Source: Brachionus rotundiformis (taxonomy: Eukaryota > Rotifera > Eurotatoria > Ploima > Brachionidae). From it: DNA of 64,000 nucleotides. The stretch's first letter is position 1; each line of letters opens with the position of its first letter. Shown here piece after piece: positions 1 to 10,082 of the stretch. The stretch covers positions 6,769,666-6,833,665 of the forward strand of contig JAESIW010000137.1 of the NCBI GenBank assembly GCA_016802295.1, read 5' to 3'. The notes beneath the pieces are model-generated. The model saw only the letters and a program-made list of their open reading frames with translations. It was not told the DNA's origin and searched no databases. Both the position numbers and the translations under genes were made by a program.

Positions 1-2318
1 TATCATCTTTTGGATTAGATATGACCATTTATTAATAAAATTACTGTTCAATTTATTATTTAATTTATTGTTGTGGTTTAATCACTAACCAACAGATCTA
101 AACGGGTCCGATACACTGAACAAAATGATTAATAAGATACATTTAACATTTATTTAAAAATAATTAAGCAAAAATATTTTCCAGGGCTTATTCTTGTCAA
201 CCATCATAATTGCAAAATAATAATCTTTCTCTTTCCTTCAGTCATCCAAAAAAATTCTGTCTGTAAGCATTCTTGTCTGGGTCTTTGATCTGTTGTTATG
301 ACTTTCGGATAGAATAGACCCGAAATTTGTTATGGAATACTTCAATTTTTAGAAGATATATATAGCAATACAGATTTGACAAGACTACTATAAAGATGTA
401 ATTTAGTCCTCAGTTAAAGGAATGAAGATTTCCACATAATCCTAAAATTGAAGAATTTAGTTTAGGTTTTTCTAGCACTGGACCTTGCCGTGGTTAAAGG
501 CTAACTAACCTCAGAACAAAACATTCTTGGAGCAAGTATTCTCATGTTAATTTAAATTTCTAAAGAATCCGAAATTAGAGTAGAAAATAAATATTTGTAT
601 AGTATTGTTAATTTAAAATTTGTAAATTGTGATGTTAAGGATTGGATAAAAAAAGAGCTTATGTACTTTGTATTGTCTCGGTATTGCATGTGATGCGAAA
701 AGACCCGATTTTAGCAAATAAAACAAAAGTTAAGTTTGTTTTGTCACTCCAAAAAAATAGCACAAACAAGGTGCCTAATGGCTGATTGTCAGTCGGCCTT
801 TCAGACACAGATTTATTTTATTTTTTAAAATGACAGCTATTATAAAAAAATAATTGTCTTTTCTAATTAGCAAAGAATCGAGGCTAGAGTGACAACTAGC
901 TGCCGGCTCAAACTGGCTAAGAAAATTTTTTTCTTTAATTTCAAAACCGTATTTATTTTATTCAATGAGTTTCTACGCAGTGCATTAACCAGGCTTCTCT
1001 AATTCTAAGCTTTTATTTTTTCTTATGATTTTCTATTTAAATAAATATTTAATTTATATTCAAATTTTTGACAATATTTCACTGTATTTTTCTTAAAAAC
1101 ATATCTCTAAAGACACGGCTAATGTTGTGTAATCAATTTAATAACAAAAAAATAAAACTCAAATATTTATTCTAATTTTAGAATTTAATTTTTAGATTAA
1201 AGACCATTAAGCAATTTGCCAAATGAAAAATAGTCCAGAAAATAATCTTGGTTGTTTTTTTTTCTAATTTTTTAATTTTCAAAAAATCTGATTTTTTCCA
1301 AGTGGTAATTAGAGCCTTTTAAGGCTATGAGTTGGCTATTAGGATATTTGTTTAATTTGACAAAGGTTAGAAAAAAAATGCTTTTTAAATAGAAAAAAAA
1401 TTAATCATTAAGCAAAGGACTTGAGCCACGGGAGCTCAAAATTGGTCTAGAAAATTTTTGACCTGTTTATCCCAAAGGCTATGTTTTATTTTCAATTAAA
1501 TCCTAAAATGTAAAAAATTAAATAGAGCTTTTTTTAATCAAATAAAATAAATTCAGAATATTAGAATTTCTTGATTCTCGATTTGCCAAAATGGCTCACT
1601 TTGTTGGTTCGAGCTTAGAGTGTATGGTTTTGTAAGCTTTGAAGGAAAATTGATTACAAAACCAAATAGGGCTTTAATCTACTAAAACCTTTTGTAAACG
1701 GATTGTTCGAAGCCTAGGAAAAAAGCTACCAATAACAACAACCACTACTACCATCACTACCACTACATATTTAGCGTAGAGTTTTAATTTTCTCTCTTTT
1801 TTTTTTACAATTCGGTGACAAGATTAGACCTTGGCAAATTTATAAACAAGTGTTTTTTTTTTTTAATTAGAAAAAATTCTCCTAATTAAATTATTTTTTT
1901 CTATTTTGAGTTTAAGTATCTTTTAAGATAGGCCAAAGTTGTCTGATTAATTTAAAGTGATTTAAATTATGGCAATTAAAATTTTACCAAATAAAAATAA
2001 CAAAAAACAATAAACTTAATAATTGATAAGTTTTGATAAATTAAAAGCAAATAAATTAAAATTTATAAAAAAAAATTTTTTTTTCTCTGATCTTAAAACT
2101 TAATTATTTATTAACTAATTAAAATTTTAAATTAAATTTTGTTATTGGCACCTATACGGCTTTGGAGTATTAAAATCAATTTGGCAGGCTTAGAACCCCT
2201 ACCAACTAAAGTGATTATTTGTCCTTTAAAAGCCGGCCATTCTCTAGCGGTCACTCAAAATTCCATCTTAACAACGACATAAAAAATATTTATTTTTTAT
2301 TATTATATTTTTAATTTT
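1..2318. other. AT-rich stretch without a recognised gene
   Basis: No open frame resembling a protein family is visible on either strand. The stretch holds poly-A/T runs and a short low-complexity CAA/CTA-rich patch at about 1733-1768. A polypyrimidine-rich tract ending in AG at 2319 looks like a splice acceptor for the gene that follows, so part of this stretch may be the first intron or 5' untranslated region of that gene. Confidence 0.5.
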
Positions 2319-2383
2319 AGATTAATTTGTGAGCGCGACTCTTGCCCATGTTTGTCGATCAATATTAATCAAGTGTGTCAACC

Positions 2384-4027
2384 ATGGCGATAAACGACCC
2401 ATTCAAGATGGTCAGCAGCAACCTGAGCCACACATTGGTCTCGAACAAGTCCAGAATTCCGATCAAGGTGTACCAATTGAGCAAGGCGGGCAGCATTGTG
2501 TCCAATTTCAAGTCGAGCAGCAGCTTTAATGTGACCAAGATTCCCAAGCTGGTCAAACACGGCCACAAAGTGCCGGACAACAGCACCTTGTCGACGAACA
2601 CGTTCAGCGTGCCGGACAAGCTGCTCAAAGAGCGCAAGCAGTACAAGCGCTCGACGTCGTTCAACACCGAGAGCAACACCAATGTTTCGTCGCTCTCGGA
2701 CAAGTCGCAGCTGAGCTCGTCCTCCCAGTCGGTGCACTCGGTCGCCTCCAGGGACCGAAACAGCCAAGACCTGGTCAAGTACATAAAAAAAAAGCTCAAA
2801 GAGATGGAAAAAAGGCCCACTTTGGACGAGCTGAGCGACGTGCTGGCCGAAGAGGCCAGAACCATTGGTCACAAGAAGGTCACTGTGCACACTCTGGACA
2901 CCCTACGGCTCAAATACAACTCAAAGTCACTCTCCAATTCCCAGCTGTCGCACACCAAGGCCAGGCAGGTGCCGGAGGCGAACAAAAACACCATTGAGCT
3001 GTTCTTTGCCAATTTGAAGCACATCGACCAATTGTTCAAATCGGCACAGCGGGAGCTGTTCGACAAGGCTCTGTCGGCAGCCACAACCAGCAAAACAAAC
3101 AGGTACACACTCAAATTGAGGGAGTGTATGGAAAAGTTCACTTTGGTAATGAGCGACAAGGACTCGGGCAACATTGGCCTGCTTTCGCCCGAGTCATACG
3201 CCTTTGCCAAACAAGACGTGTACAAAAATGGCGAATTTGTGCTCAGATTGGTCGCAGATTTGGTCTTCAAGTTCAGAATGTGCTTAAAATTGTACACAAG
3301 AATAGTTGGCGAGAGTGGCAAGACCAAATTGCCATCTATTGGCAAAAAAGAGGCCGCCAACAAGGCCACTTTGATTCAAAACTCCATAGACAACTTGAAT
3401 GAGAGCTTTATCAAGGAGACAGACTGCAGTTCGATAGTGTCGGATGACGAGGACGAGCGCAACCTGCAGCACAGCCACAGCCACAACCACAGCCAAACCA
3501 ACTCGCCAACTCATGCACCTAGTCACGACCAGATTGACAACTACAACAAATTGAAGAAGAAAATCTTGTATGTAAACGAGGACCTGAACGATTTGAACAT
3601 GTACTTGGACAGCTTGAACAGTAGGGCCGAGCGGTGTGCCAAGCTTGAGGATCAGCTCAAATCGGAAAAGGAAATGATCAAAAAAGCAGAGGTCAGCTTG
3701 AGACTGTGCGATCAGGCAGAGCTCAAGCGCCATTTGGAAAAGCAGCTGGAGTTTTTGAGATACAAATTTAAGATAAATCTACAAGACTACAATATTGAAA
3801 AGATATGCGCGCCTGAGATCTACACGGCCATTTCGGACACCGAGTTCAAGATATTCAAGCTCAACTCGTACCTGAAGGACTTGAATATGAGCTTGTTTTA
3901 CATAGAGTCAAAGATGAACAATGTGGTCAAAAAAGCCGAGCCTAAAAATCAACAAAAACAACACCTTCCAAGACATTTACCACCGTTGCACCAATTTAAA
4001 GATTTAGCTTTAAAGCAATTTAATTGA
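2384..4027 (+). CDS. uncharacterised coiled-coil protein
   Basis: One continuous exon encodes 547 residues from the ATG at 2384 (context ACCATGG). A GTG three codons upstream extends the frame but is an unlikely start. A strong acceptor-like TTTTAG at 2314-2319 suggests a 5' untranslated exon further upstream. I do not recognise the family. Visible features: a basic N-terminal third with a Ser-rich patch (about residues 85-125), a helical charged middle part, a His/Asn/Ser-rich linker (about 360-385, HSHSHNHS), and a predicted coiled coil (about 385-465) with regular Leu spacing. There is no signal peptide or membrane segment. The exon is much richer in G+C than its flanks and uses a full codon range, which supports real coding. 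A cytoskeletal or centrosomal scaffold role would be a guess. Confidence 0.8.
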   Translation: MAINDPFKMVSSNLSHTLVSNKSRIPIKVYQLSKAGSIVSNFKSSSSFNVTKIPKLVKHGHKVPDNSTLSTNTFSVPDKLLKERKQYKRSTSFNTESNTNVSSLSDKSQLSSSSQSVHSVASRDRNSQDLVKYIKKKLKEMEKRPTLDELSDVLAEEARTIGHKKVTVHTLDTLRLKYNSKSLSNSQLSHTKARQVPEANKNTIELFFANLKHIDQLFKSAQRELFDKALSAATTSKTNRYTLKLRECMEKFTLVMSDKDSGNIGLLSPESYAFAKQDVYKNGEFVLRLVADLVFKFRMCLKLYTRIVGESGKTKLPSIGKKEAANKATLIQNSIDNLNESFIKETDCSSIVSDDEDERNLQHSHSHNHSQTNSPTHAPSHDQIDNYNKLKKKILYVNEDLNDLNMYLDSLNSRAERCAKLEDQLKSEKEMIKKAEVSLRLCDQAELKRHLEKQLEFLRYKFKINLQDYNIEKICAPEIYTAISDTEFKIFKLNSYLKDLNMSLFYIESKMNNVVKKAEPKNQQKQHLPRHLPPLHQFKDLALKQFN

Positions 4028-4222
4028 TTAGTTACTTCCTTTTTTTTTAATTTTTAATTTTTTTTTCTTATGTATTTTTTTTTCTAGTTTAATTTTTTGT
4101 TTTTAAAATTTTATGTCAGCAAAGATAAGATAAAATAGATAGGGTTTTGTTCTCGTTGGTCTTCTTCTTTGGCTTTTTGAAGAAGAAATTTTGAGAATGA
4201 AATCAAATACACTTTCTTATCT

Positions 4223-4517
4223 TTGATACTTTCAAAAACTATTTATCTTTTTATAATAAAATATTTTCATCCTTTTAAATTAAGATTATTTATTAGCCAT
4301 GTGACACGATCAAATGAAAGATTGAAATTTACATCTCAAAATCTACTCAGTATCTACTTCCAAAGACATTCTTTGGAAAGAGTGATTTATTCAAATCTTT
4401 TGCACTTTGGGGATTTAAGCCAAAAAATAAGTAAGACCATTGAGTGTAGTTAAAAATTTATTTAATGGAATCCGAAATTATAACAAATAGTTAGTGGTGT
4501 AAATAGTGGATAGAACG
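4223..4517 (+). pseudogene. LINE 3'-terminal remnant
   Basis: A short frame (4223-4453) resembles the C-terminal tail of non-LTR retrotransposon ORF2 proteins (pattern R-N-x-F-x-x-R). The 3' part (about 4400-4517) is closely repeated in inverse orientation at 16775-16890, including the stretch around AACAAATAGTTAGTG. Two related copies therefore define a dispersed LINE 3' end. The MITE at 4518-4753 is inserted into this copy. Confidence 0.5.
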
Positions 4518-4753
4518 AGCAAAGTAAAATTTTTGATCAAATTTCAAGCGCTCAATCTTGCTCAAACATTTTTAGATGCGCAATTAAATTTCATCGCTGA
4601 TTTTTTATTCTTTTAACATTTCAGAGCTTTATTTTCAAACTTTTGAAAAAAAAGGATTGTAATTTCTAAAAATGCAATGAAATTTAATTGCGCATCTAAA
4701 AATGTTTGAGCAAGATTGAGCGCTTGAAATTTGATCAAAAATTTTACTTTGCT
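4518..4753. mobile_element. 236-bp foldback MITE with 77-bp inverted repeats
   Basis: The first 77 bases (4518-4594) and last 77 bases (4677-4753) are perfect reverse complements, both starting AGCAAAGTAAAATTTTTGAT when read inward, around a spacer of about 80 bp without coding capacity. It is flanked by an 8-bp direct duplication ATAGAACG (4510-4517 and 4754-4761). An uninterrupted related LINE 3' end at about 16775-16790 (minus strand) has a single ATAGAACG, which is a paralogous empty site. An 8-bp duplication fits hAT-like (or P/Merlin-like) transposases, but the termini do not carry the usual hAT CAG start, so the superfamily is left open. Confidence 0.9.
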
Positions 4754-5389
4754 ATAGAACGTGTGTTTTATATCTGCGGAGTAACCAATTTGAACTTGGT
4801 ACTTTAATCAAACATAAAATCTTTAGGACTGATTTAATTATGATTTAACTTCTCTATCATTAATGGCCCTTTTCATACTTCAACTACTGAATATACATAG
4901 AGGTGGTAATTCTAAAAAGGAATTTAGTTTTAAAATTTGGTATTTCTTTATTATTACATACTTACTAATAAACAAACGTTTTTACCCAACGCAATCTAAT
5001 TTATGTCTTCACTTTTCTCCTCTGAGGTTACTCAAAGAGTCCAAAGTTAATAATTTTATTTGAAATTTAAAATTTTGAACTGGGTTATATGTAAGAAAAT
5101 CAAATGTCTAGTGGAAAAAATAAAATAGTGTTTTAACAGTTAGTTGGAATCAAGAGTCATAACAAAAAGTTAGTGGTCTTTTAAGGATCGACGTCCACTC
5201 CTAGTCGAAGCTAAACGCTCGTTTAATACGAGACTAAAGAGTCGTTGGATTGTGCCAAGAATTAGGTCTTATAATTAGAATTACTTGAACAGAATAAATA
5301 AAGAATTCTAAATTGACCTGATTAGTCGTAAGTGGCTAAGCAAGACTATCAAATTAATTGATTTTTAATGTAATCATTAACGATTTGGA
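4754..5389. other. intergenic stretch with LINE tail remnant
   Basis: No gene is recognised. Around 5140-5175 lies another diverged copy of the LINE 3' motif (TTGGAATC...CATAACAAAAAGTTAGTGG), so this stretch is probably decayed retrotransposon sequence. Confidence 0.4.
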
Positions 5390-6010
5390 TCACTTAAGTT
5401 TTTTTATTTACATTTTTATTTAGATTACATACAACAAAACTTTTCACACCGTTTTTACTACGACCGGCTACAGATCAAACTACGAATCAAAATATAAGCT
5501 TAACTTATCTATCGGTGACCAAAAGGCCCCACTAGATCCGTTCCCAACCTTTCTTGGCATCAAATTTAATCCAAAACTCAACTTCAAAAAACATTTTGAA
5601 GATGTACGACATAAAGTGATGCCAAAAATTAACTTAATTCGTAAGATAAAAGGTCTAATACTTTACAACTCTATTTTTTTATGCAAAATAATATTTAGAA
5701 ATTATATTCGATTTCAAATTGACTACTTACTCATCCCACTTTCAAGTTCAACTCAAAAAATTATCAATGATGCACAAAAAATGCAAAACAAAATACTCAG
5801 TCACATCAAATTCTTCGCATTGAAAACTAAGATCAATGCCATCCATAAGAGTCTAAATATTGACATGATGTTAAATAAATTCCTACAAAAACGAGTGGAT
5901 CACCAGTAACTATTAGAAGATTTAAATGACTACCTGACAAACACTCCTGTTCCAAACAAAAAGTTCAACAACTTATTTGAAAATTTTAAAAAAACTATTA
6001 TCTAGTAAAT
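5390..6010 (+). pseudogene. non-LTR retrotransposon reverse transcriptase fragment
   Basis: Conceptual translation gives a LINE-type reverse-transcriptase C-terminal part: a block FPTFLGIKFNPKLNFKKHFE (about 5541-5600) matches the family's conserved YLG-x-x-(x)n-L-x-W/F-x-x-H pattern after the palm domain. It is followed by a long helical thumb-like segment and a terminal block. An in-frame stop near 5908 separates the last block (about 5911-6003), and no N-terminal endonuclease or YxDD part is present. It is therefore a 5'-truncated, decayed copy. Confidence 0.65.
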
Positions 6011-6799
6011 CGCATAACCTATATTTACCTATCAACTTTATACTTTACAAATTAAATGTATATTATTTTATCCTGCTATAATCATTTTTGTGCTCTGTTG
6101 TTTATGTTAAAAAAGTTAGACTTTTTATAATAAACTTCAAACCACAAATGGGACCTAGTTAATACAAAAACTTTTCAGTTCCAAAACTTGGTATTTCTTA
6201 AAACTAAACTTTCTTAAATAAATATATATAGATCTCGTTTATCTTTATTTAATTTTTTGTTGCACATAATTTGCTATTGGATTTTTCTTTTATGAAATTG
6301 TCAACAAAAAACCTTGCTGCTATACTAGTTAAAATTTCCTTATTTTTGATAAATAATATCGATTTTTGTTATCATAATTATTTTCATAAAGAGGTTAAGT
6401 CAGCACCTATTTTGAAAAAGATTGGTCTGACTATACTTTTTAGACATAGAAGGGTAGCATGACTGGCAGTTGACTTTTACAAAGCCAATTTTTAATCTTA
6501 TCTTTTGAATACAAATTTTTAAAATTTACTCTTTAATTATGCATTTTTGTCATTGGTAGTTAATTTTGTATTAGGTAATTATTCTACAAAAAAATATCTA
6601 TTCAGATTTAAAAATTTATTATGCATAAATGTTTGTGTGCCGATTAGCTTTTTAATTATATATACCTTTTATTATCGCTTTAAAGAGAATATACCACTAA
6701 TTTTTAATTTGAAAATTAAAATTTTTATATTTGACTAAAAGATAAGTATTTAATCAGGTCAGAATAAGTAAATATCTTGTTTTTATCAAAGTAGGGCCA
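6011..6799. other. intergenic stretch, nothing recognised
   Basis: AT-rich; only short hydrophobic frames typical of random AT-rich DNA. It is presumably the 5' flank of the gene starting at 6800. Confidence 0.4.
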
Positions 6800-8982
6800 A
6801 TGCTTTTGGTCAACAATCTAAAATTATTTCGCAAAGCACTGAGACAAATGAAGCTCATGAACAAAGGTCAAGCAAGTCGGATGAGAAGGTTGGTCGTGTT
6901 GATGACAGCTATATTGCTTTGTTCGCTGATTCTGATGAGAAGTGGGGACATAGATGATGACCAAAAAGCAGCCATGACACAACCAGAGAGCACACATGTG
7001 CACGTAAAGCGCATCAACAAGCTGCTTGGCATCCTGGCGCTAAAAGAGCCATGGCTAATTGGAATAAGAAACTATTTGAGCTCCAAAATAGCCATTGGGC
7101 AGTTTGAGAGACTTAACCAAGATGAAATAGACAAGTATTTTGAGCTAGATGGCCGAAAAGTGACCGTGAACGAAAATTTTATGCATATGCTCAAAAGCTT
7201 AAATGAGTCAACAGATTTCCATGCGAAACCAAGTGTCCAAAAACTGGTATTTGTACTCGCTGGAAACAAAGAATTTTTCAAACCGTTAAAACATGCTGTC
7301 ACACTGGCAAAAAAATATTTTCCAAATAACAGAATGATCATTTTTAATCTTGGTATGGATTCGGCTATGATCAAAGAATTGGTCGATGTGTGCCAATGTG
7401 AAATCAAGCCTTTTAATACCCACAACTATCCGCCTCATTTTAAAAATCTAAAAACTTATAGTTGGAAACCAATTATTATTCAGGTAAAAAAAAAAAGCAA
7501 AATAAATTTTCTAAATAATTAAACAATTAGCTTTTATTAAATTGACTCATATTTTTTTATTTAATAAGATAATTTAGGAAAGGGGAATTTGATTCATATA
7601 AATTGCACGTTTACCTTGATAGGAAGACGCTTTTAGAATTTTGTTTTGAGTTCTAGGTGGTGATTATCCTAATGATATGTAATAAAATTTTGCTTAAAAT
7701 ATCATTCAAACATTTTTCTCAATACAAATTGTTTCACTATCTTTATTAGACAATTACGAATCTACTAATATACATTTGAATGTATGCAAATAGTTTCAAA
7801 TGTTGATTGGAAGACGTTTAATTGCTTTTAGAATTTTGTTTTGAGTTCTAGCTAGTGATGTTTCTGATTTTCCTTAACCTCGAAGAGCAAGAGAAAAGTA
7901 TTTGGGTTCAGAGCTTTCTAAAAAATGCGACACACGGTCAAGTCCTAATAGCATATTTTTCAGGAAAATCGAACATTACTTAAGCACCTAAAAGTATCGA
8001 ATTCTTTAGTTTAATCTAACGATTCTAATAAAAGAATTCAAATTTAACAAATTTATTAAAAGCCACATGATTTGAAGAGATTTTTGAAGAAAAATAAAGC
8101 AATAGAGTAAATAAGTAAAACCATAGATTTGTTCAGAATTTTGTCTAGATTTAAAAAACATAAGTGATCGGAAGAGTGGGCTCATAATTGATCCTTCGGA
8201 CTAGATACGATTTAAACCAGAAAAAAACACATTTTTTTCCTTTTTTTAGCCAACAAAAATCATCACACCCTTTTTTTTCTAAGTTACATTACCATGTAGA
8301 GAATTTTATGCTTTTTCAGAATACATGTACTTTTTTAGTATATTTAAGGTTTATCTGTGAGATTATGAGTCTTAAAGAAGAACAACTCTTTAAAGGGTTT
8401 GCTTTTATTGGAACCCTGGGCGTAAAAATTTCTTTCTAGCTTATATGACTGAGCCACTTAAAACAATAACTCTCTATAATTAAGAATGTCCTAGATGATA
8501 TTGAGAAGAATGAATTTTTGGTGTACATGGACAGCTCGATTAAAATCAGGTCAAGTGAAATAGATGGTGCTATGAGAAAAGCGAATGCATATGGAATAGC
8601 AATTAGACATCTTGATCTTGAGCTCAAGTGTTTCACAGACTCAAGAATGTTTGAGTGGTTTGGCGAGCAAGCTGAACAGTACACCAATGTGACAACATTT
8701 GAGGCAAATTTAATATTTGTCAAAAAAAGCCTTTTAGCATCGTTGATAGTCAAACTTTGGAACTCATGTGCCATTGACCAAGCATGCATTGCTCCCCAAG
8801 GCTCGAACATCTACGGTGGGATAGTCAACTGGCTTAGAGGATGCCACGTTTGTGGATGCCACCGCTTTGACCAAGATGCCCTGACTATTATTTTTACATT
8901 TTTTTTTAATTTTGTACCTAAATTTGTGCTAAATGAAACCGAATTACAATTTTATGAAATTCGGAGACGATTTTTTGAATAA
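6800..8982 (+). CDS. DUF1647-type type II membrane protein, copy 1
   Basis: Two exons, 6800-7483 and 8485-8982, join in phase 0 to give 393 residues. A basic N-terminus is followed by one hydrophobic segment (about residues 32-47), which suggests a type II membrane anchor. Residues about 150-228 carry the DUF1647 (PF07801) pattern: a strand-like LVFVLAGNKEFF, then ending YPPHFKNLKTYSWKPIIIQ. The second exon has a YMDSSI block and a CHVCGCHRFDQDALTII block, both shared with the paralogue at 14642-15866. The family has glycosyltransferase-like architecture, but I know of no proven reaction. The intron (1001 bp) is far longer than the paralogue's 58-bp intron at the same position and contains an internal duplication. 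The start is the first ATG before the membrane anchor. Confidence 0.8.
7605..7860 (+). repeat. local imperfect direct duplication inside intron
   Basis: The string GCTTTTAGAATTTTGTTTTG followed by AGTTCTAG occurs at about 7629 and again at about 7824, each preceded by a GGAAGACG motif, so a segment of roughly 190 bp repeats imperfectly inside the enlarged intron of the DUF1647 gene. Confidence 0.55.
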
Positions 8983-9339
8983 TTTATTTATATTTTTTTA
9001 ATAAACAAGTGTAAAGTCAAGCAATAATTAAAACAGTTAAAATTTAGTTTATCTTTATATAATTATTTATTAATAAATGTCCACTTCTAGTCCAACAAAT
9101 AATAAAGGAGACTTATTAAAAATAAATAGTGACTGACTGATCAAATAGTTTTGTGATGGAGCGGGCAGGCTTGCATAATCAATTAAACGCATCATGCAAA
9201 ATATAATCAAAACAAATTAGTTTAAATAATTAATTTTATGAAATATTATTTAAGAAAAATTTAAAAATTTTGTAATAAATCACCTGGATGATGATGTTTT
9301 AAGTTAAATGAGTTAAATTAGCTAAATTGGTTAAATTAG

Positions 9340-9912
9340 TTGGTTCAAAAGGGTATAAATAGCAGTGAATTTTGAAGAAAGTCATTTCATTTTTAAATTT
9401 TGAAAATTTTTCAAAGAAAAATTTAATTTTCGGAAAATTGAGACAAAAAGCAGTCACCATAACTCTGCCGATCCGCAGGTCCCAAGCCCTGATGAAAAAA
9501 GAGTAGGGTGGTGGCAGCCACATGCATCGTATGTGTGTGTGGTCTTTCACGTAGTCTGCAGAAGAGCTGTATGGCGGGTACATAGGCCTACGGGTCTTTG
9601 TCCAAGTCTTGTCGTATGAGGGCGCCGCTGGCTTCGACCATCTCCCAGTATAGAATCCGAAAGGAGCGAGAATCTGCTGTACAGCTGACCCTCTGCAGAC
9701 AGTACGTAACTTTGGAAGCCTTAAGTTAAGACTTTTAAGTCGCTTGGTTTGTGGTTCCAAGCTAGTCTAAATAGTTGCCGAGTTCGCAGCCTTGTGCTCG
9801 GATGAGTGGCGCTGTTTATGATGAACGTCCCACTGGCTTCTTAGGGAAAGGTTGGCCGTCATAACTCTGCCAAAGCCGGTCCCAAGCCCGGTTGTGAAAA
9901 GAGGAGGGTGAC
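9340..9912 (+). repeat. interspersed repeat family A, long form, copy 1
   Basis: A GC-richer block of about 570 bp starts just upstream of a consensus TATA motif (GGGTATAAATAG at 9351). It then has an AT-rich leader, a module containing GGTCCCAAGCCC...GAGGGTGG, a central module (CTGCAGACAGTACGTAACTT), and a terminal module ending GGTCCCAAGCCCGG...GAGGAGGGTGAC. The same architecture recurs at 31602-32176 and 47888-48469, and shorter relatives lie at 11358, 13520 and 41278. No long open frame is conserved. Interpretation: a non-autonomous mobile element or repeated transcript unit with its own promoter. Confidence 0.8.
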
Positions 9913-10082
9913 AAAAAATAATTCATTTTATTTAAATTTAAATATAAATAAAAACAAAAATAAATAAAAATATAAACAAAATATTTTTTTGTTTTTTTTA
10001 ACTAATAATTTATTTAATTTATTTATTAGAAAAGAAAATAGATAGAAAAGATATTGTTTAATGGGCTAGTAAAGAAAAAACT

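Noticed and set aside
2365..3733. Several long antisense frames opposite the coiled-coil gene
   Set aside because: Shadow frames caused by the GC-richer coding strand; no motif and no splice or start support.
9480..9515. CTGATGA box in family A suggesting a hammerhead ribozyme
   Set aside because: The GAAA box and stems needed at the right spacing are missing, and in the second module of the same repeat the box is not conserved.
9299..9760. 153-residue minus-strand frame antisense to family A
   Set aside because: No family resemblance; it is the antisense of a repeat with no conserved coding in other copies.
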